A stretch of DNA of 64,000 bases from Oscillibacter valericigenes Sjm18-20 (GCA_000283575.1 AP012044.1:3596001-3660000), one strand, 5' to 3'. Positions 17,065 to 26,699 are shown, counted from the first letter of the stretch. Notes: generated by a model not told the origin, from the sequence alone. Numbers and translations are program-made.

Positions 17065-17446
17065 CGGTAGAAATGGTTGCTTTCCGAGTAAAGCGAATCG
17101 ACACCGTCATTGACAGCAATGAAGCGGGGACACCCTTCTGAGGGAAATAGATTTCCGTGTAATATCCTACCTGCAAATACTCCCTGTCCAGCCGGGAAAG
17201 GTCTTTGACAATGAGCGTTTCAACCTCACCGTTTTCAATCATTCTCATCACGTCGTTCCACACTGGGCGGTTGAAGTTTATGCCCGAATCACCGTCATCA
17301 TAAAGAAATTTCACATTGGCGAAGCCATTTTCCTGTGCGTATTTTTCGAGAAGCATTCGCTGGTTCTGGATGCTGTTGGAGTCGCCCTTGAGCTCGTCCT
17401 CCTGACTGAGCCTGCCGTAAAGTATGTTGTATTTTTGGTTTGCCAT
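17004..17446 (-). pseudogene. Large serine recombinase (Tn4451/Tn1549 type), N-terminal part
   Basis: The start at 17446 is preceded by GAAGGAGG. The frame has YGRLSQEDELKGDSNSIQNQ with the catalytic Ser, then DDGDSGINFNRP and VKDLSRLDREYLQVGYYTE, the resolvase core. A frameshift follows near 17130 (the FIAVNDGVDS region is read in another frame). The catalytic-domain end RNYFNELYAKDTSRKIRAV is reached in the istA frame. It was the integrase of the decayed conjugative element to the right. Confidence 0.8.
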
Positions 17447-17528
17447 CTTGAATTTAACCTCCTTCTTTTGAGGCAAACCGGTACGGTATGCACATCATGC
17501 CGTATCGGCTGCCGCAAATCTACTGATT

Positions 17529-17836
17529 TCAAGCGTTACGAGTTTCTTTTTCGAGGTCGGCGTCGATCAGGGTAAGGAGTTTGTCTGTGGGGGTATGCCC
17601 TGCCGCTGGGAGTACCGAGCGAACCCAGTACCGCCTGCCCTCGATACACATGGAGCGAACGGTCGTACTCTCTGTTTTATCAAGAAACAGGATGGCTCGT
17701 CAAAGCAGGGGGCGTATTTCCCGTTTTCCTCCTCATGCTCAACCTCCGCTGTTTCATAAGCACCGAGAACTCCGGTTTCCAGATAGTGCCGCGCAATTTT
17801 CTGTTCTCTGCTCATAAAATTATCATTCTTGTTCAT
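17529..17836 (-). pseudogene. TnpW-like transposon-encoded small protein, frameshifted
   Basis: The frame starts MNKNDNFMSREQKIARHYLE at 17836. After a frameshift around 17690 it continues TTVRSMCIEGRRYWVRSVLP and TPTDKLLTLIDADLEKETRN. The second part resembles TnpW proteins of Tn4451-type elements, which lie beside the serine recombinase, as here. The product is unlikely to be made intact. Confidence 0.5.
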
Positions 17837-18254
17837 AATCATCTTCCGGCCCCTCCAGATAGCCAATTTCCATCCTGTTGCGAAGCGCATTTTTCAGCGG
17901 CACGTAGCCCCTGCTCTGGTTGACCAGCTTCATCGCCCTGCCCCGGAGCTTCTGTGTGTCGGCGTCAGGCACCTCCAGAATCGACGCCAGCAGCGCCAGC
18001 TCCACGGCAGTTTTGTATGACAGCTTTGACAGATGCTCCTCTAACTGCCGAATCTCGGTGCGCTCCAGCCTACCGTAAATCTCGGCCAGCTCGCCGCTGA
18101 ATTGCCGCAGCAGATCCTGGCTGACATACTCCCGGATGGCGGCGTCAATAAATTCGGATCGATTGGGAAATCCGAAGGCCACATACTTCTCATTGGCAAG
18201 CCGCAGTGTTGCCGGTGGCAGCGAAACGGTGATTTTTTCAGTTTCCCGGCTCAT
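17823..18254 (-). CDS. Ribbon-helix-helix protein of integrative element (1)
   Basis: This 143-residue protein has an N-terminal ribbon-helix-helix segment (EKITVSLPPATLRLANEKYV, NRSEFIDAAIREYV) and a helical C-terminal part. I choose ATG 18254, with GGAGG seven bases upstream. It overlaps both neighbours by about 15 bp, so it is part of a compact operon with the second RHH gene, TnpW and the recombinase. It is probably a DNA-binding accessory or regulatory factor of the element. Confidence 0.72.
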   Translation of the reverse strand: MSRETEKITVSLPPATLRLANEKYVAFGFPNRSEFIDAAIREYVSQDLLRQFSGELAEIYGRLERTEIRQLEEHLSKLSYKTAVELALLASILEVPDADTQKLRGRAMKLVNQSRGYVPLKNALRNRMEIGYLEGPEDDYEQE

Positions 18255-18684
18255 GGTCATCCTCCTCCGTCCATATCTCGTCGTTTTGAAACGCGTAGAT
18301 TTTGTCATACCGGATGTTGCTGATCGTCTGCTTCACGGCCTTTACACATCGTTTTCTGAGATCTTTCAGCGTTTCCTCGGTGACGCCCTTGATCTGGCAC
18401 GCCGTAACATGGGCCACCATGGAAGGCTCCACGCAAATCCGGAACAGCTGGCGGCAGATTTTGGCGTCCAGCTTGGCTATCTGGTTCTCCAGAAAGGTGA
18501 GTGTCGTTTTACTCATATACACTGAGTCCTCCTGATTATGAAGAAAGCCGAGATAGAACGCCGCCGCCTGGCTCATAAAATCGCTCCGTCTGGCGCAGCC
18601 GTACAGAGGATACTCCGCGTCGATTCGCTTCACCAGGTCGGGATTCATATGGATGCCGATCTTTTCTTTTTTGCTCTGTGTCAT
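18238..18684 (-). CDS. Ribbon-helix-helix protein of integrative element (2)
   Basis: This 148-residue protein carries KKEKIGIHMNPDLVKRIDAE and ARRSDFMSQAAAFYLGFL, a ribbon-helix-helix N-terminus like that of the next gene. A helical region ends in an acidic tail (WTEEDDHEPGN). ATG 18684 has AGGAG nine bases upstream. The two paralogous-looking RHH genes in tandem are typical of clostridial conjugative elements. Confidence 0.72.
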   Translation of the reverse strand: MTQSKKEKIGIHMNPDLVKRIDAEYPLYGCARRSDFMSQAAAFYLGFLHNQEDSVYMSKTTLTFLENQIAKLDAKICRQLFRICVEPSMVAHVTACQIKGVTEETLKDLRKRCVKAVKQTISNIRYDKIYAFQNDEIWTEEDDHEPGN

Positions 18685-19450
18685 CTGAAATTCACTCCTT
18701 TGTTTGTTGGTCGCCATCTGGGAGCTCCGCACAAAGCTCCGAACGGCGAGATATTTTTTACTTTGGACGTCCCGGACGGGGCCGTTCCCTGTACTCCGAC
18801 ACAGTTTACAGCACCCGCGAACCCTCGCTCCACGCCCCGCACTGCGGGGCGTTGTGGCCGTCAGGGGGCCGCGCGCGGTCACCTGACGTTATCCTGCTCT
18901 TCTTTTCACACGTAGGGTGTTCGGCCACCTTCCACTGTTCCGAGCGCTTATTTGCTCTCCTGCGGCATCGGGGCACATCCATGACACGGCGCGTTTTGCG
19001 CTCCAGAGTGGTACGGATGCCAACTCGTCCGGAAAAGCGGACACAGGAGCGGACGTGGGGCAACGTGGGCGCTTGGGTGCGGCCGTCGGCTGCGCGTTGT
19101 TTTGTCTCGGAGGATAAGGCGGATTCCTTCGGACCGGTCTTATCCTCCTGTGCACTAAAGCAATGTGAGCCAACATGGTTCACTTTTTACACCGCGCTTT
19201 CAAACTTGAACCAAGTGGGAACATTTTGTTGTTATTCAGTGCCGATAGGGCTAGATATTGGTGAAAGCGGCAGCGTTATTATCCGTAGGGGGCAACGCGA
19301 GCGTCTGTGTGCGGACTGCTCCGCCCAGGTGTAGTAAGGGGGCGGTGGTTTCATGCACCACACGCCGTTTATGCCAACAAGGTATACTTATTCTCTCTGC
19401 GCACTGCATTCCGCCAAACCTGATCCAAGAAGGTATACTCTGCGATATCC
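18685..19450. other. GC-rich stretch without a supported gene
   Basis: Long overlapping frames exist on both strands but none shows a family motif or a good ribosome site. Part of it (about 19243-19290) resembles 19470-19515 (AGCGGCAGCGTTAT with similar flanks), a decayed duplication of the 3' end of the ATPase remnant. It probably held element genes now lost. Confidence 0.5.
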
Positions 19451-20075
19451 CTATCCAGTGCCAACAGGGTCAACAGGGTCGATATTTTCGATAGCGGCAG
19501 CGTTATCATCGGTATCGTCACTATCGGCACGGGGTGAGGCCGCATACAGGTCGATGAACCGTTTCCCGTTGCTCCTGCGGGGACTAAAACGGATGCCACG
19601 TCGGCTCAGTTCCGTGATGTTTTGCAGCAGCAGCCGGGAGATATTCCGGTTGGTGACCTTTTTTTCTTTTCTGTCCATCAGTGCCGCCAGCTCATTTGCC
19701 AGCTCGTCTGGCGTACCGTGGTATTCGGTCTTGTCCTTCATAAAGTCAGAAACACCGAGAACGAAGTTCGGCAGGAGCAGCTCCGGGTTTTCACGGCTGT
19801 CGGACACCAGCTCCAGATGTTGTTTTCATCGCGGCACAACTCCAACTCCCGATACTCGATATCCCGCCCAATGCAGGAGAGCGTGGCCTTGCCGCTGCCG
19901 CGCCGTTCCTCCACCAACGTGAAACTGCCGTCCACCGCGCCGGACAGTCCCGTCGTACCGGAAATGCGGTTGAACGGGTCGGCGTCCTTTTGCTTTCTGA
20001 GATGGTGGATCAGCAGGATGGCGATGCCATGCTTGTCCGCCAGCTTTTTGAGAGTGGTCAGGTCGGCTACTAAAC
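19451..20075 (-). pseudogene. RepA-like AAA ATPase (conjugative element), fragment
   Basis: Read leftward, one frame gives LLIHHLRKQKDADPFNRISG, then TGLSGAVDGSFTLVEERRGSG and LSCIGRDIEYRELELCRDEN, the hexameric-helicase core of RepA/AAA_25 proteins of Tn1549-like elements. After a frameshift near 19820 the C-terminal part continues as ENPELLLPNFVLGVSDFMKD and VTNRNISRLLLQNITELSRR. The Walker A half is missing beyond 20075. Confidence 0.65.
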
Positions 20076-20153
20076 CGCAACAGGGTGGGCGTGCTCAGCG
20101 CCACTTTTTATAATCATATCGCAGTGCTTTTGGAGATACTGTGCATCTGGCTT

Positions 20154-20828
20154 TTACAGTGCATCAATTTCACCTGGAGTATTGATTAATTCGAGCAAGT
20201 CAATTACCCTGAGTACAACTTTCTGTGGATAATATCGACGAGTTGTAAGGATCAGGGTAAGTCCGTCCAACTGCTGCTTTTTTATATGCGCTGCCAACAG
20301 TTGCTCTGGATGATCCGAGTCAATGTGCGCATTCGGAAGTGCACTCACCACATCAATCAGCTGGAGGCATTTCCAATTCTGATCCGTAATGACCGTGGGC
20401 GGCCTTCGCACCTTGATATGGCAGCGTTCCGGCAGATTTGTCCTATATCGATTGGTAGTGATTTCAATATCTCTTGGAATCATGGTTGTCAGTCCCAGCT
20501 TGTTAAACAGGGACGCCCCGGACTCATAGCCTATTTTTTCGCCATCTTGTTCCGTTAGCGTTTTCATTACCATTTTGTCGATATCGGGGGTAGCTTTTCC
20601 AAAAACGGTTTCTTTCACATGGAAGTACATACCCTTTTGAAACCGCTCTATTTCACCTCTATCAGCCATGCGCTTCAGTTTGACATTGGTGAGCTTCCTG
20701 GCCTGGTCATACGAAAGTATAAACCTTTCCGCCAGTTGATTGGCGATGACCTCCGTCGGGATTGCTGCCGCAAAAGGCATGTTTTGGACGGTGTCGGCAA
20801 TGAATTCTCCGTATTTAAGATGTTTCAT
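20154..20828 (-). CDS. AbiEi/DUF6088-like antitoxin, orphan
   Basis: This 224-residue protein is organised like type IV AbiEi antitoxins. The N-terminal winged helix has YDQARKLTNVKLKRMADRGE and RFQKGMYFHVKETVFGKATP. The C-terminal domain has YESGASLFNKLGLTTMIPRD and EITTNRYRTNLPERCHI. In type IV systems this represses the operon and counters an AbiEii nucleotidyltransferase toxin encoded immediately downstream. Here only about 80 bp remain before the ATPase remnant, so the toxin is lost. A TATAAT-like -10 lies upstream near 20850. Confidence 0.75.
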   Translation of the reverse strand: MKHLKYGEFIADTVQNMPFAAAIPTEVIANQLAERFILSYDQARKLTNVKLKRMADRGEIERFQKGMYFHVKETVFGKATPDIDKMVMKTLTEQDGEKIGYESGASLFNKLGLTTMIPRDIEITTNRYRTNLPERCHIKVRRPPTVITDQNWKCLQLIDVVSALPNAHIDSDHPEQLLAAHIKKQQLDGLTLILTTRRYYPQKVVLRVIDLLELINTPGEIDAL

Positions 20829-21363
20829 ATTCTGGCCTCTATTGATGATATTATATAGTTAAAATGTAACTGCGTTTTTGACATTATAATATCATTATTC
20901 GCTGGAAAATTCAATGTGCCGCGCGAGTATTTATCGGTTCATCTTGATTGTGAGGATACGTCCACAAAGGGAGTCCTTTATACGATCCCTGGCCGTGATT
21001 ATCTCGAAGCAGAGTGTGAACGATTCAGGCACAGGATAAATGGATAGACAGTGCCCTTGCGCACACTGACCTGGACACACTCTGTCGCCAGATCTGCGAC
21101 GTCATCGGCGATGAGGCTTACATGAAGAATCTGGATCGGCTGTTCCGTGAGCGGTTTCTGGTCACAACATCATTGGAATGCTTTTTGCAGGGTATGGCCA
21201 GCCCTTTTGTGCCTGAGCTTACACACAAAGACGTCAAAACTTCAAAACAAATGTTTCAGCTCTGCAGGTCAAAGAATTCCACCTCGGCTGGAAAAGGGGC
21301 ACGCCGCCGTCAAACGATACCCAAAAGCTTTATTAAAAACGGCGGGTTTCTGGATCGGCTGTT
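20829..21363. other. Stretch with unidentified coding debris
   Basis: A plus-strand piece around 21025-21170 reads WIDSALAHTDLDTLCRQICD and EAYMKNLDRLFRERFL. It looks like the end of a real protein but has no start, and I cannot assign a family. The rest shows nothing. Confidence 0.35.
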
Positions 21364-21430
21364 TGGAGGGATATCATAGAAGTGCAGAGGACAAACACCC
21401 CAAAAGTGATAGAATCAAAGGAAGAACAAG

Positions 21431-21730
21431 GTGGTGTTTGCAATGCGCAAATATGACAAGGAGTTCAAAGAAGAAGCAGTCAAGCTGTCCGATGAAATCG
21501 GCGTGAAGCAGGCGGCGGCACAGCTGGGCATTCCGTACTACTCTCTGGCGGAGCGGCGGCAAAAACGAAAGGCATTGGGAGATCACGCCTTCGTCGGCAG
21601 CGGCATTCGCCGCGACGCGCCGCTTTCCGAGAACGAACGCCGGCTGATAAAGGAAATCGCCGAGCTGCGGAAAGCCAATGAGATTCTCAAGGATGCGCTG
21701 GGTTTTTTCGCCAAAGACCGGAAACGGTAA
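21431..21730 (+). CDS. IS3-family transposase OrfA (copy C)
   Basis: This 99-residue OrfA has W-to-R and F-to-L changes in LAERRQKRKALGDH relative to the other copies. It is otherwise intact. Confidence 0.88.
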   Translation: MVFAMRKYDKEFKEEAVKLSDEIGVKQAAAQLGIPYYSLAERRQKRKALGDHAFVGSGIRRDAPLSENERRLIKEIAELRKANEILKDALGFFAKDRKR

Positions 21731-21741
21731 AGCCGGAGCGG

Positions 21742-22586
21742 TTGTATGAGTACATCACGCTGCGCCGTGAGCGGTTCTGCGTTCATGCCATGTGCCGGGT
21801 TGTGAAAGTCAGTGAATCCGGGTACTACCGCTCTTTGCAGTCGGCTGGCAAGCCAAAACCATGGCAGTTGCTTCTGGTCAAAATACGAGAGATTTATACA
21901 CAAAACCCGGACAATGACAATTATGGTGTTGGCCGAATCCTTCTGGCGCTTACACAGCGCGGTATTGCGGTAAGCCGCAGCAGCGTACGGCGGGCCATGA
22001 AGCGTGAAGGCCTGCCATCGCGCTCCTCGGCACCCCTGCGCAGAAGGCGGAGAACCTGATTTGCCGGGACTTTACCGCAGACGCTCCTAACCGGAAGTGG
22101 CTGACAGATATCACGCAGATCCAGTGTCAGGACGGCAAGCTGTACCTGGCGGCAGTTTTGGACTGTTATAACGGAGAGATCGTCGGTCTTGCCATGGATG
22201 ACAACATGAAGAAGGAGCTGTGTATCCGGGATTTCCGGCCTGTCTGCCAGGCGCAGGGAGCCTATGGAATGACCCTGCACAGCGACCGCGGCAGCCAATT
22301 TACCAGCTCCTCATTTCGGAAGGTGCTGGCGCAATACGGCGCGGTTCAAAGCATGAGCGGTACGGGACACTGCTACGACAACGCCAGGATGGAGAGCTTT
22401 TTTGCTACGCTGAAGAAAGAAAAACTCTATCGAATCCGGACGGAGCAGATGCCCATGGCACAGGTTAAGAACATCGTGTTCCGGTACATCATGACCTACT
22501 ATAACCGTCGGCGAATCTATACTGCCAACCCCGGCGGCCTGCCGCCAGCCACATATCGTCAGGCCGCCAGAGGCCTGGCCGCATAA
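21742..22586 (+). pseudogene. IS3 OrfB (copy C), frameshifted
   Basis: The frame breaks at the 29-bp deletion near 22035 (SRSSAPLRRRRRT, then stop). The catalytic part continues in another frame with HSDRGSQF and NARMESFF intact. Confidence 0.88.
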
Positions 22587-22789
22587 GCCCCAGATTTTGG
22601 GTGTTCACATTCTGCACGGTTCTTGACTTCTCCACGGGGCCTCAGGAAATTACTTGTAAGGAAACTGTTCAGGACATAAAAGAAACTATATTTACCCTTC
22701 CATAAAAAATCTAAAAAACCAACTTTTTCGGGACATACTTCTCCCGTTTTTTTACCGGGCATTCTCACTGGCCCCAATGTCGGGTAAAC

Positions 22790-23656
22790 TCATCCGATAA
22801 AATCGATCTTATGATCGGTCTCCAATTTTGATTTAACGAGGTATTTTCCAGATTTCACATTTGGGAAAAGATAAAATCCGCTCTCGTTTGTTTCCTTCGT
22901 CGCCACAAGAACATGACCTCTCTCCTCGACCTTGTAAAGTGCAACAACCGCATTGGGAATGCTCTGCCCATAATAATCTATTTTACCGCTGATAGTTCCG
23001 TCTGTTGATGATTCGTCGGGATATAGAAACAAATTCAAACAATTTATTTCGTTTGGAGTTAGTTCAAAGGATATTTTTTGTGGCAAGTAATATCCTTCTT
23101 TTAATGCTGATATCCAATATTTTTTGGGCTTCAGGCCATAAACAAGAAATTCACCGTCAGCATTTGTCTGCGTAAAAGCTTCACAAATCTCAGGTTTGTT
23201 GTAATCCGTTATCAGAATATCGACATTCGCCAGTCCTGAATTAGCCTCGTTATACGTTACGCCGTAAATGGTTGCAAGATTTACATAATTGGAAACTTCA
23301 AGCCAAATGAATATTGAGACCGATTTTCTTGCCTCCAGTATGAGTCTGTAAACTCTGGAAACTTTATATCCCACAGCCGTTGCAATGACTTTATATTCAC
23401 CCGGTGGAAGAATATTTTCAAAAACGAATTTCCCTTTATTATCCGTAATGGTATGCGCGATCGGCTTATTACACCTGTCGAATACTTTTACCGTCGCCCC
23501 TTCTATCTGCGTACATTTCCCAGCAACACTTCCCATCAGAACGGTGCATGGTTCTTTTGGGGCTTTTTTAAGCGAAAGGTCAACAGTTATTTCCTGTCTT
23601 GGGCTAAGATTAAATTGTTCCGATCTCTGAAGCAGGTAACGGTCTCTGATAACCAT
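22790..23656 (-). CDS. Carboxypeptidase-regulatory-like repeat protein (2)
   Basis: The start at 23656 has AAGGAG nine bases upstream and lies 19 bp after the stop of its paralogue. The protein (about 288 residues) consists of three beta-sandwich repeats of the CarboxypepD_reg type: GSVAGKCTQIEGATVKVFDR with FVFENILPPGEYKVIATAVG; IYGVTYNEANSGLANVDILI with FLVYGLKPKKYWISALKEGY; and GTISGKIDYYGQSIPNAVVA with FYLFPNVKSGKYLVKSKLE. No signal peptide or membrane helix is present. It may be an intracellular or spore-coat structural protein; this is inference. Confidence 0.8.
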   Translation of the reverse strand: MVIRDRYLLQRSEQFNLSPRQEITVDLSLKKAPKEPCTVLMGSVAGKCTQIEGATVKVFDRCNKPIAHTITDNKGKFVFENILPPGEYKVIATAVGYKVSRVYRLILEARKSVSIFIWLEVSNYVNLATIYGVTYNEANSGLANVDILITDYNKPEICEAFTQTNADGEFLVYGLKPKKYWISALKEGYYLPQKISFELTPNEINCLNLFLYPDESSTDGTISGKIDYYGQSIPNAVVALYKVEERGHVLVATKETNESGFYLFPNVKSGKYLVKSKLETDHKIDFIG

Positions 23657-23675
23657 ATGACCAAACTCCTTAAAC

Positions 23676-24536
23676 TCAGGGTATGTCAGTCTGTGCGATT
23701 GCTTTGACGATATACTCACCTTCGGTGACATTGCCGAACAGATACCTTCCGCCAGTGTTTGTCCGGGCTATTTGGACGATTGTCTCATCACCGCTGACAA
23801 CGGAATACAGCGCGACGAGCGCGTTGGCAATCGGCAACAGCGTCGTCTGGTCGTTAATAATTCCACTGACTGTACCGACATTTGCTTCTGTGTTAACTTG
23901 GAGAAACATATCCAGCGGCTCGATATCGGTTCCGGTTAGCGTTACAATGCTACTTGTGCTCTGATCATAACCTGTTTTATTGGCGACAACGACAAAATCT
24001 CCCGAAACCAGCCTCGGTCCGAAATACTGTCCGCTGCTGTTTGTAACCGTCGTCAACGCCAGCGTCTGGACACCACCGACAACCTGAAAAATGTTCACTG
24101 TAGCGCCTTCAATTGGTGTCAGGACCACCGCTTGTCTGATGAAGCCGTAAAGTGCGTTTTTATCAACATCAGGATCGAGCGTCAGCTCAATATTAACAGT
24201 TGTCGGACGGTTCGCAACAACTGAAAAAGGTAAGACATTGGGCGTCAAATACGTGAATTTTGTCGCGGTGATTTTATACGGGCCCGCAACAACATCCGGA
24301 ATCGTATATTTGCCTTCAGGATTTGTTAATTGGTGCGCAATTGGGTTGTCGTTGACATCGAATATTTTTACGGTGGCACCCTCAATGGGTGTGCCACCTG
24401 AAGTGACTGTACCCGCAACAATACCTGCTGCCGATGCCGTGCTTGCGGTCAGCTGTAAATTCTTAGTGACTTCTTCCGTGCCGGTTATCGGAAACTGCAC
24501 GCTAGCTTTCAGGTCATATTGATCTATTATAGGCAT
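23676..24536 (-). CDS. Carboxypeptidase-regulatory-like repeat protein (1)
   Basis: This 286-residue protein begins MPIIDQYDLKASVQFPITGT without a signal peptide. It holds three CarboxypepD_reg repeats: GTVTSGGTPIEGATVKIFDV with KYTIPDVVAGPYKITATKF; YGFIRQAVVLTPIEGATVNI with QYFGPRLVSGDFVVVANKTG; and GTVSGIINDQTTLLPIANAL with RYLFGNVTEGEYIVKAIAQ. AAGGAG precedes the ATG. It is paralogous to the next gene and in one operon with it. Confidence 0.82.
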   Translation of the reverse strand: MPIIDQYDLKASVQFPITGTEEVTKNLQLTASTASAAGIVAGTVTSGGTPIEGATVKIFDVNDNPIAHQLTNPEGKYTIPDVVAGPYKITATKFTYLTPNVLPFSVVANRPTTVNIELTLDPDVDKNALYGFIRQAVVLTPIEGATVNIFQVVGGVQTLALTTVTNSSGQYFGPRLVSGDFVVVANKTGYDQSTSSIVTLTGTDIEPLDMFLQVNTEANVGTVSGIINDQTTLLPIANALVALYSVVSGDETIVQIARTNTGGRYLFGNVTEGEYIVKAIAQTDIP

Positions 24537-25229
24537 TTAGCATGCTCCTTCATATCATTAAATGGCTCTGCCACATATAGTGGTCGATCCATAATATGTT
24601 TCACTGTCGAGACGATGTGACTGGATATTTGATCAATGTGGTATGGCCACAATCCGGATGGATATTGAAAAATTCCATTGACCCGTACTTACAAGTTCTT
24701 GCTCCATAGTAGTTGCCCAACGCCCAGTTTCTTACCGTTCTCACGGTAACTCTGCACAAAGGGGAATGGAGAGAGGTGAGCCAAAGAGCGCCGCCGGCCT
24801 GCCGGGCCGGCTCACGGAGAAAGTCACTTCGCCTCTCTCCCTTCCCCGACCTGCATGGCCACCGCGAGAACGGCAGAAAACTGCGCGATTTAGAGCGCAG
24901 AGAAATCGCAATGGAGGGCATGAGTTGGAGCGCGAACCTTATATGCTGAAAAGTCAGTAGTGCGTCCTACGAGGTGGCTATATGAATACGATGGCCATTG
25001 TTCCAATCGAATAATACACCCTGACAAAAAAGGCGGTACCGGATTAGCATAGCCTTGCAAAAGCATATTCAGTTTACCTTTTTCAGCTCGTCAACCTCTT
25101 TCTTACTCCACAGCATCCCTTTTAGGGTTGGCGGTTTCCACGTTTAATTCGACACCTCCAAAACTAGAGAGACAGCATCCAAAAGTAACAAAATGCGAAA
25201 TGTCCAAAATAAATTAACCATGTTCCATA
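24537..25229. other. Stretch without a firmly supported gene
   Basis: A minus-strand frame ending at 24601 closes with VRTVRNWALGNYYGARTCKY and a Cys/His-containing tail. It could be the end of a real protein, but its upstream part is a GC-rich inverted segment (GCCGGCCTGCCGGGCCGGC around 24792-24812) and no start is convincing. Confidence 0.35.
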
Positions 25230-26263
25230 AATGCAAAAATAGTAGTGCTATTTAATCACAAAGGTGGTGTAAGTAAAACAACAACAACAACAACCTATCA
25301 CGTGGGATGGAAACTTTCGCAGTTGGGAAAAAGGGTTTTACTTATAGATGGCGATCCTCAGTGCAACCTTACTGGTTTATTACTTGGAGACTATTTCGAT
25401 GAATATTATACCAATCCAGATACTGCTAATAAAAACATTAAAGATGCTGTAAAAGTAGCTTTTGAAGGAAAGCCTAGGTCAATTAGTACAATTAACTGTT
25501 TTTCACCTAGTAATAATCCGAACCTTTTTATTATCCAAGGGCATATGGATTTATCTGAATTTGATCCCGCGTTAAGTCTTGCACTTAATAGTAATAACGC
25601 AATTACTACTCTTCAAAATCTGCAGGTTCATTTTACGAGCTAATTCGCTTAAGTAGCGAACGATATGATATAGATTATGTACTTATAGACATGAATCCTG
25701 GATTAAGCGCTATAAATCAGACATTTTTTATGATCTCAGATGGATTTATAGTTTCCACAAATCCAGATCCATTTTCTATTATGGCCCTCAAGACATTAAA
25801 AAATGTTTTACCTCGCTGGAAAAAATGGGCTGTGCAATCAAGAGTTTATTTTGCTGATTCAGCTTATCCACTTCCAGAATCAAATATGAAATTTATTGGT
25901 GAAATTATACAGAGATTTAATTTAGAAACAAGCATGCTGCGAGTCCGTATCAAGGAAAAATTCAAGAAATTAAAGATTATATCGAAGATGGATTATGCCC
26001 TGAATTTGAAAAAAAATGATATGTTGTATGACATTTGTAGTCTAAAAGCAAACGGTTTACTTAAAGATTATTGCTTAGCTGAAATCTCCGAATTTGGTGC
26101 ACTAATTCAAAAGGCTAATGCAGCTTCTGTACCTGTTTTTGCTTTAACACGTGATCAGTTAGGTGCTACTGGAACAGTTCTTAAAAACATGCTAGCAAGT
26201 CAGGAACGATTTGATAAGGAGTTTGTAAGAATAGCTAATGTGGTTATGGAGTTAGTAGTATGA
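25229..26263 (+). pseudogene. ParA-family ATPase, multiply frameshifted
   Basis: The expected start reads ATG followed by CAAAAATAG (25230), one base short of the frame AKIVVLFNHKGGVSKTTTT. The deviant Walker A KGGVSKTT is clear. The motif LIDGDPQCNL and, after a frameshift near 25635, IDYVLIDMNPGLSAINQTFF and LKNVLPRWKKWA follow. The C-terminal part YCLAEISEFGALIQKANAAS and QLGATGTVLKNM is read after further shifts near 25930-26000. It was a ParA/MinD-like ATPase about 340 residues long. It overlaps the HEPN gene as ATGA. Confidence 0.8.
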
Positions 26264-26699
26264 CGAGCAGCTTTAATGCTTTTCAAACTATTATGCAAGA
26301 CACATGGAACTCCAGCGTTTTATACAGCTATTTAACTAAAGTGGTTCGACCGCCGTATGATTACTCTGACATATTGCGTTGGCAGTGGGCTCAAAGCGTT
26401 TCTACTTTGGACAAATTGATACATGATCATTTCAAGATCTAGAAAAAATAGCAAACGCTTTAGCTTATATTTGGACGGAACCTCACAAATGGTCAGTCCT
26501 AGCATCTCGCTTAGGTATGATAGAGTCTGATGTACGTATTCAATTAAAGAACATTGTTATAAGAAGAAATCAGATTGTACATGAAGGCGATTATTCGAGC
26601 TATCTTCTACAACGTCAGCCGATTGCAGAAAGCGATGTTAAGGATGTTCTAAATTTTATTTCTAATCTTGGTAAAGTCATTTATAACGAAGTAAAATGA
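26260..26699 (+). pseudogene. RiboL-PSP-HEPN-like protein, frameshifted
   Basis: The first frame has LRWQWAQSVSTLDKLIHDH. After a break near 26440 the second frame has WTEPHKWSVLASRLGM, LKNIVIRRNQIVHEGD and a final helix. The RNQIVH segment is the Rx4H motif of HEPN ribonucleases in the RiboL-PSP-HEPN group. The ATG overlaps the ParA stop, so the pair was translationally coupled. The segment between the two halves seems shortened. Confidence 0.65.

Larger units (their letters stand above)
21364..22634 (+). mobile_element. IS3-family insertion sequence, copy C (1271 bp)
   Basis: The ends TGGAGGGATATC (21364) and CTTCTCCA (22634) are intact. The flanks GTT and CGG do not form a duplication. 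It shares a 29-bp deletion with copy B, so B and C descend from the same defective copy. Confidence 0.9.

Noticed and set aside
18685..19340. Several overlapping open frames over 100 codons on both strands
   Set aside because: GC-rich mirror frames without family motifs, ribosome sites or consistent starts; part of the stretch is a decayed duplication.
10605..22634. Inversion between IS3 copies B and C as an explanation for their missing target duplications
   Set aside because: Exchanging the flanking trinucleotides of B and C (allowing for orientation) does not restore matching pairs.
24780..24860. GC-rich inverted segment as a terminator
   Set aside because: The hairpin GCCGGCC-TGCC-GGGCCGGC is strong but not followed by a T tract and no gene end is nearby.
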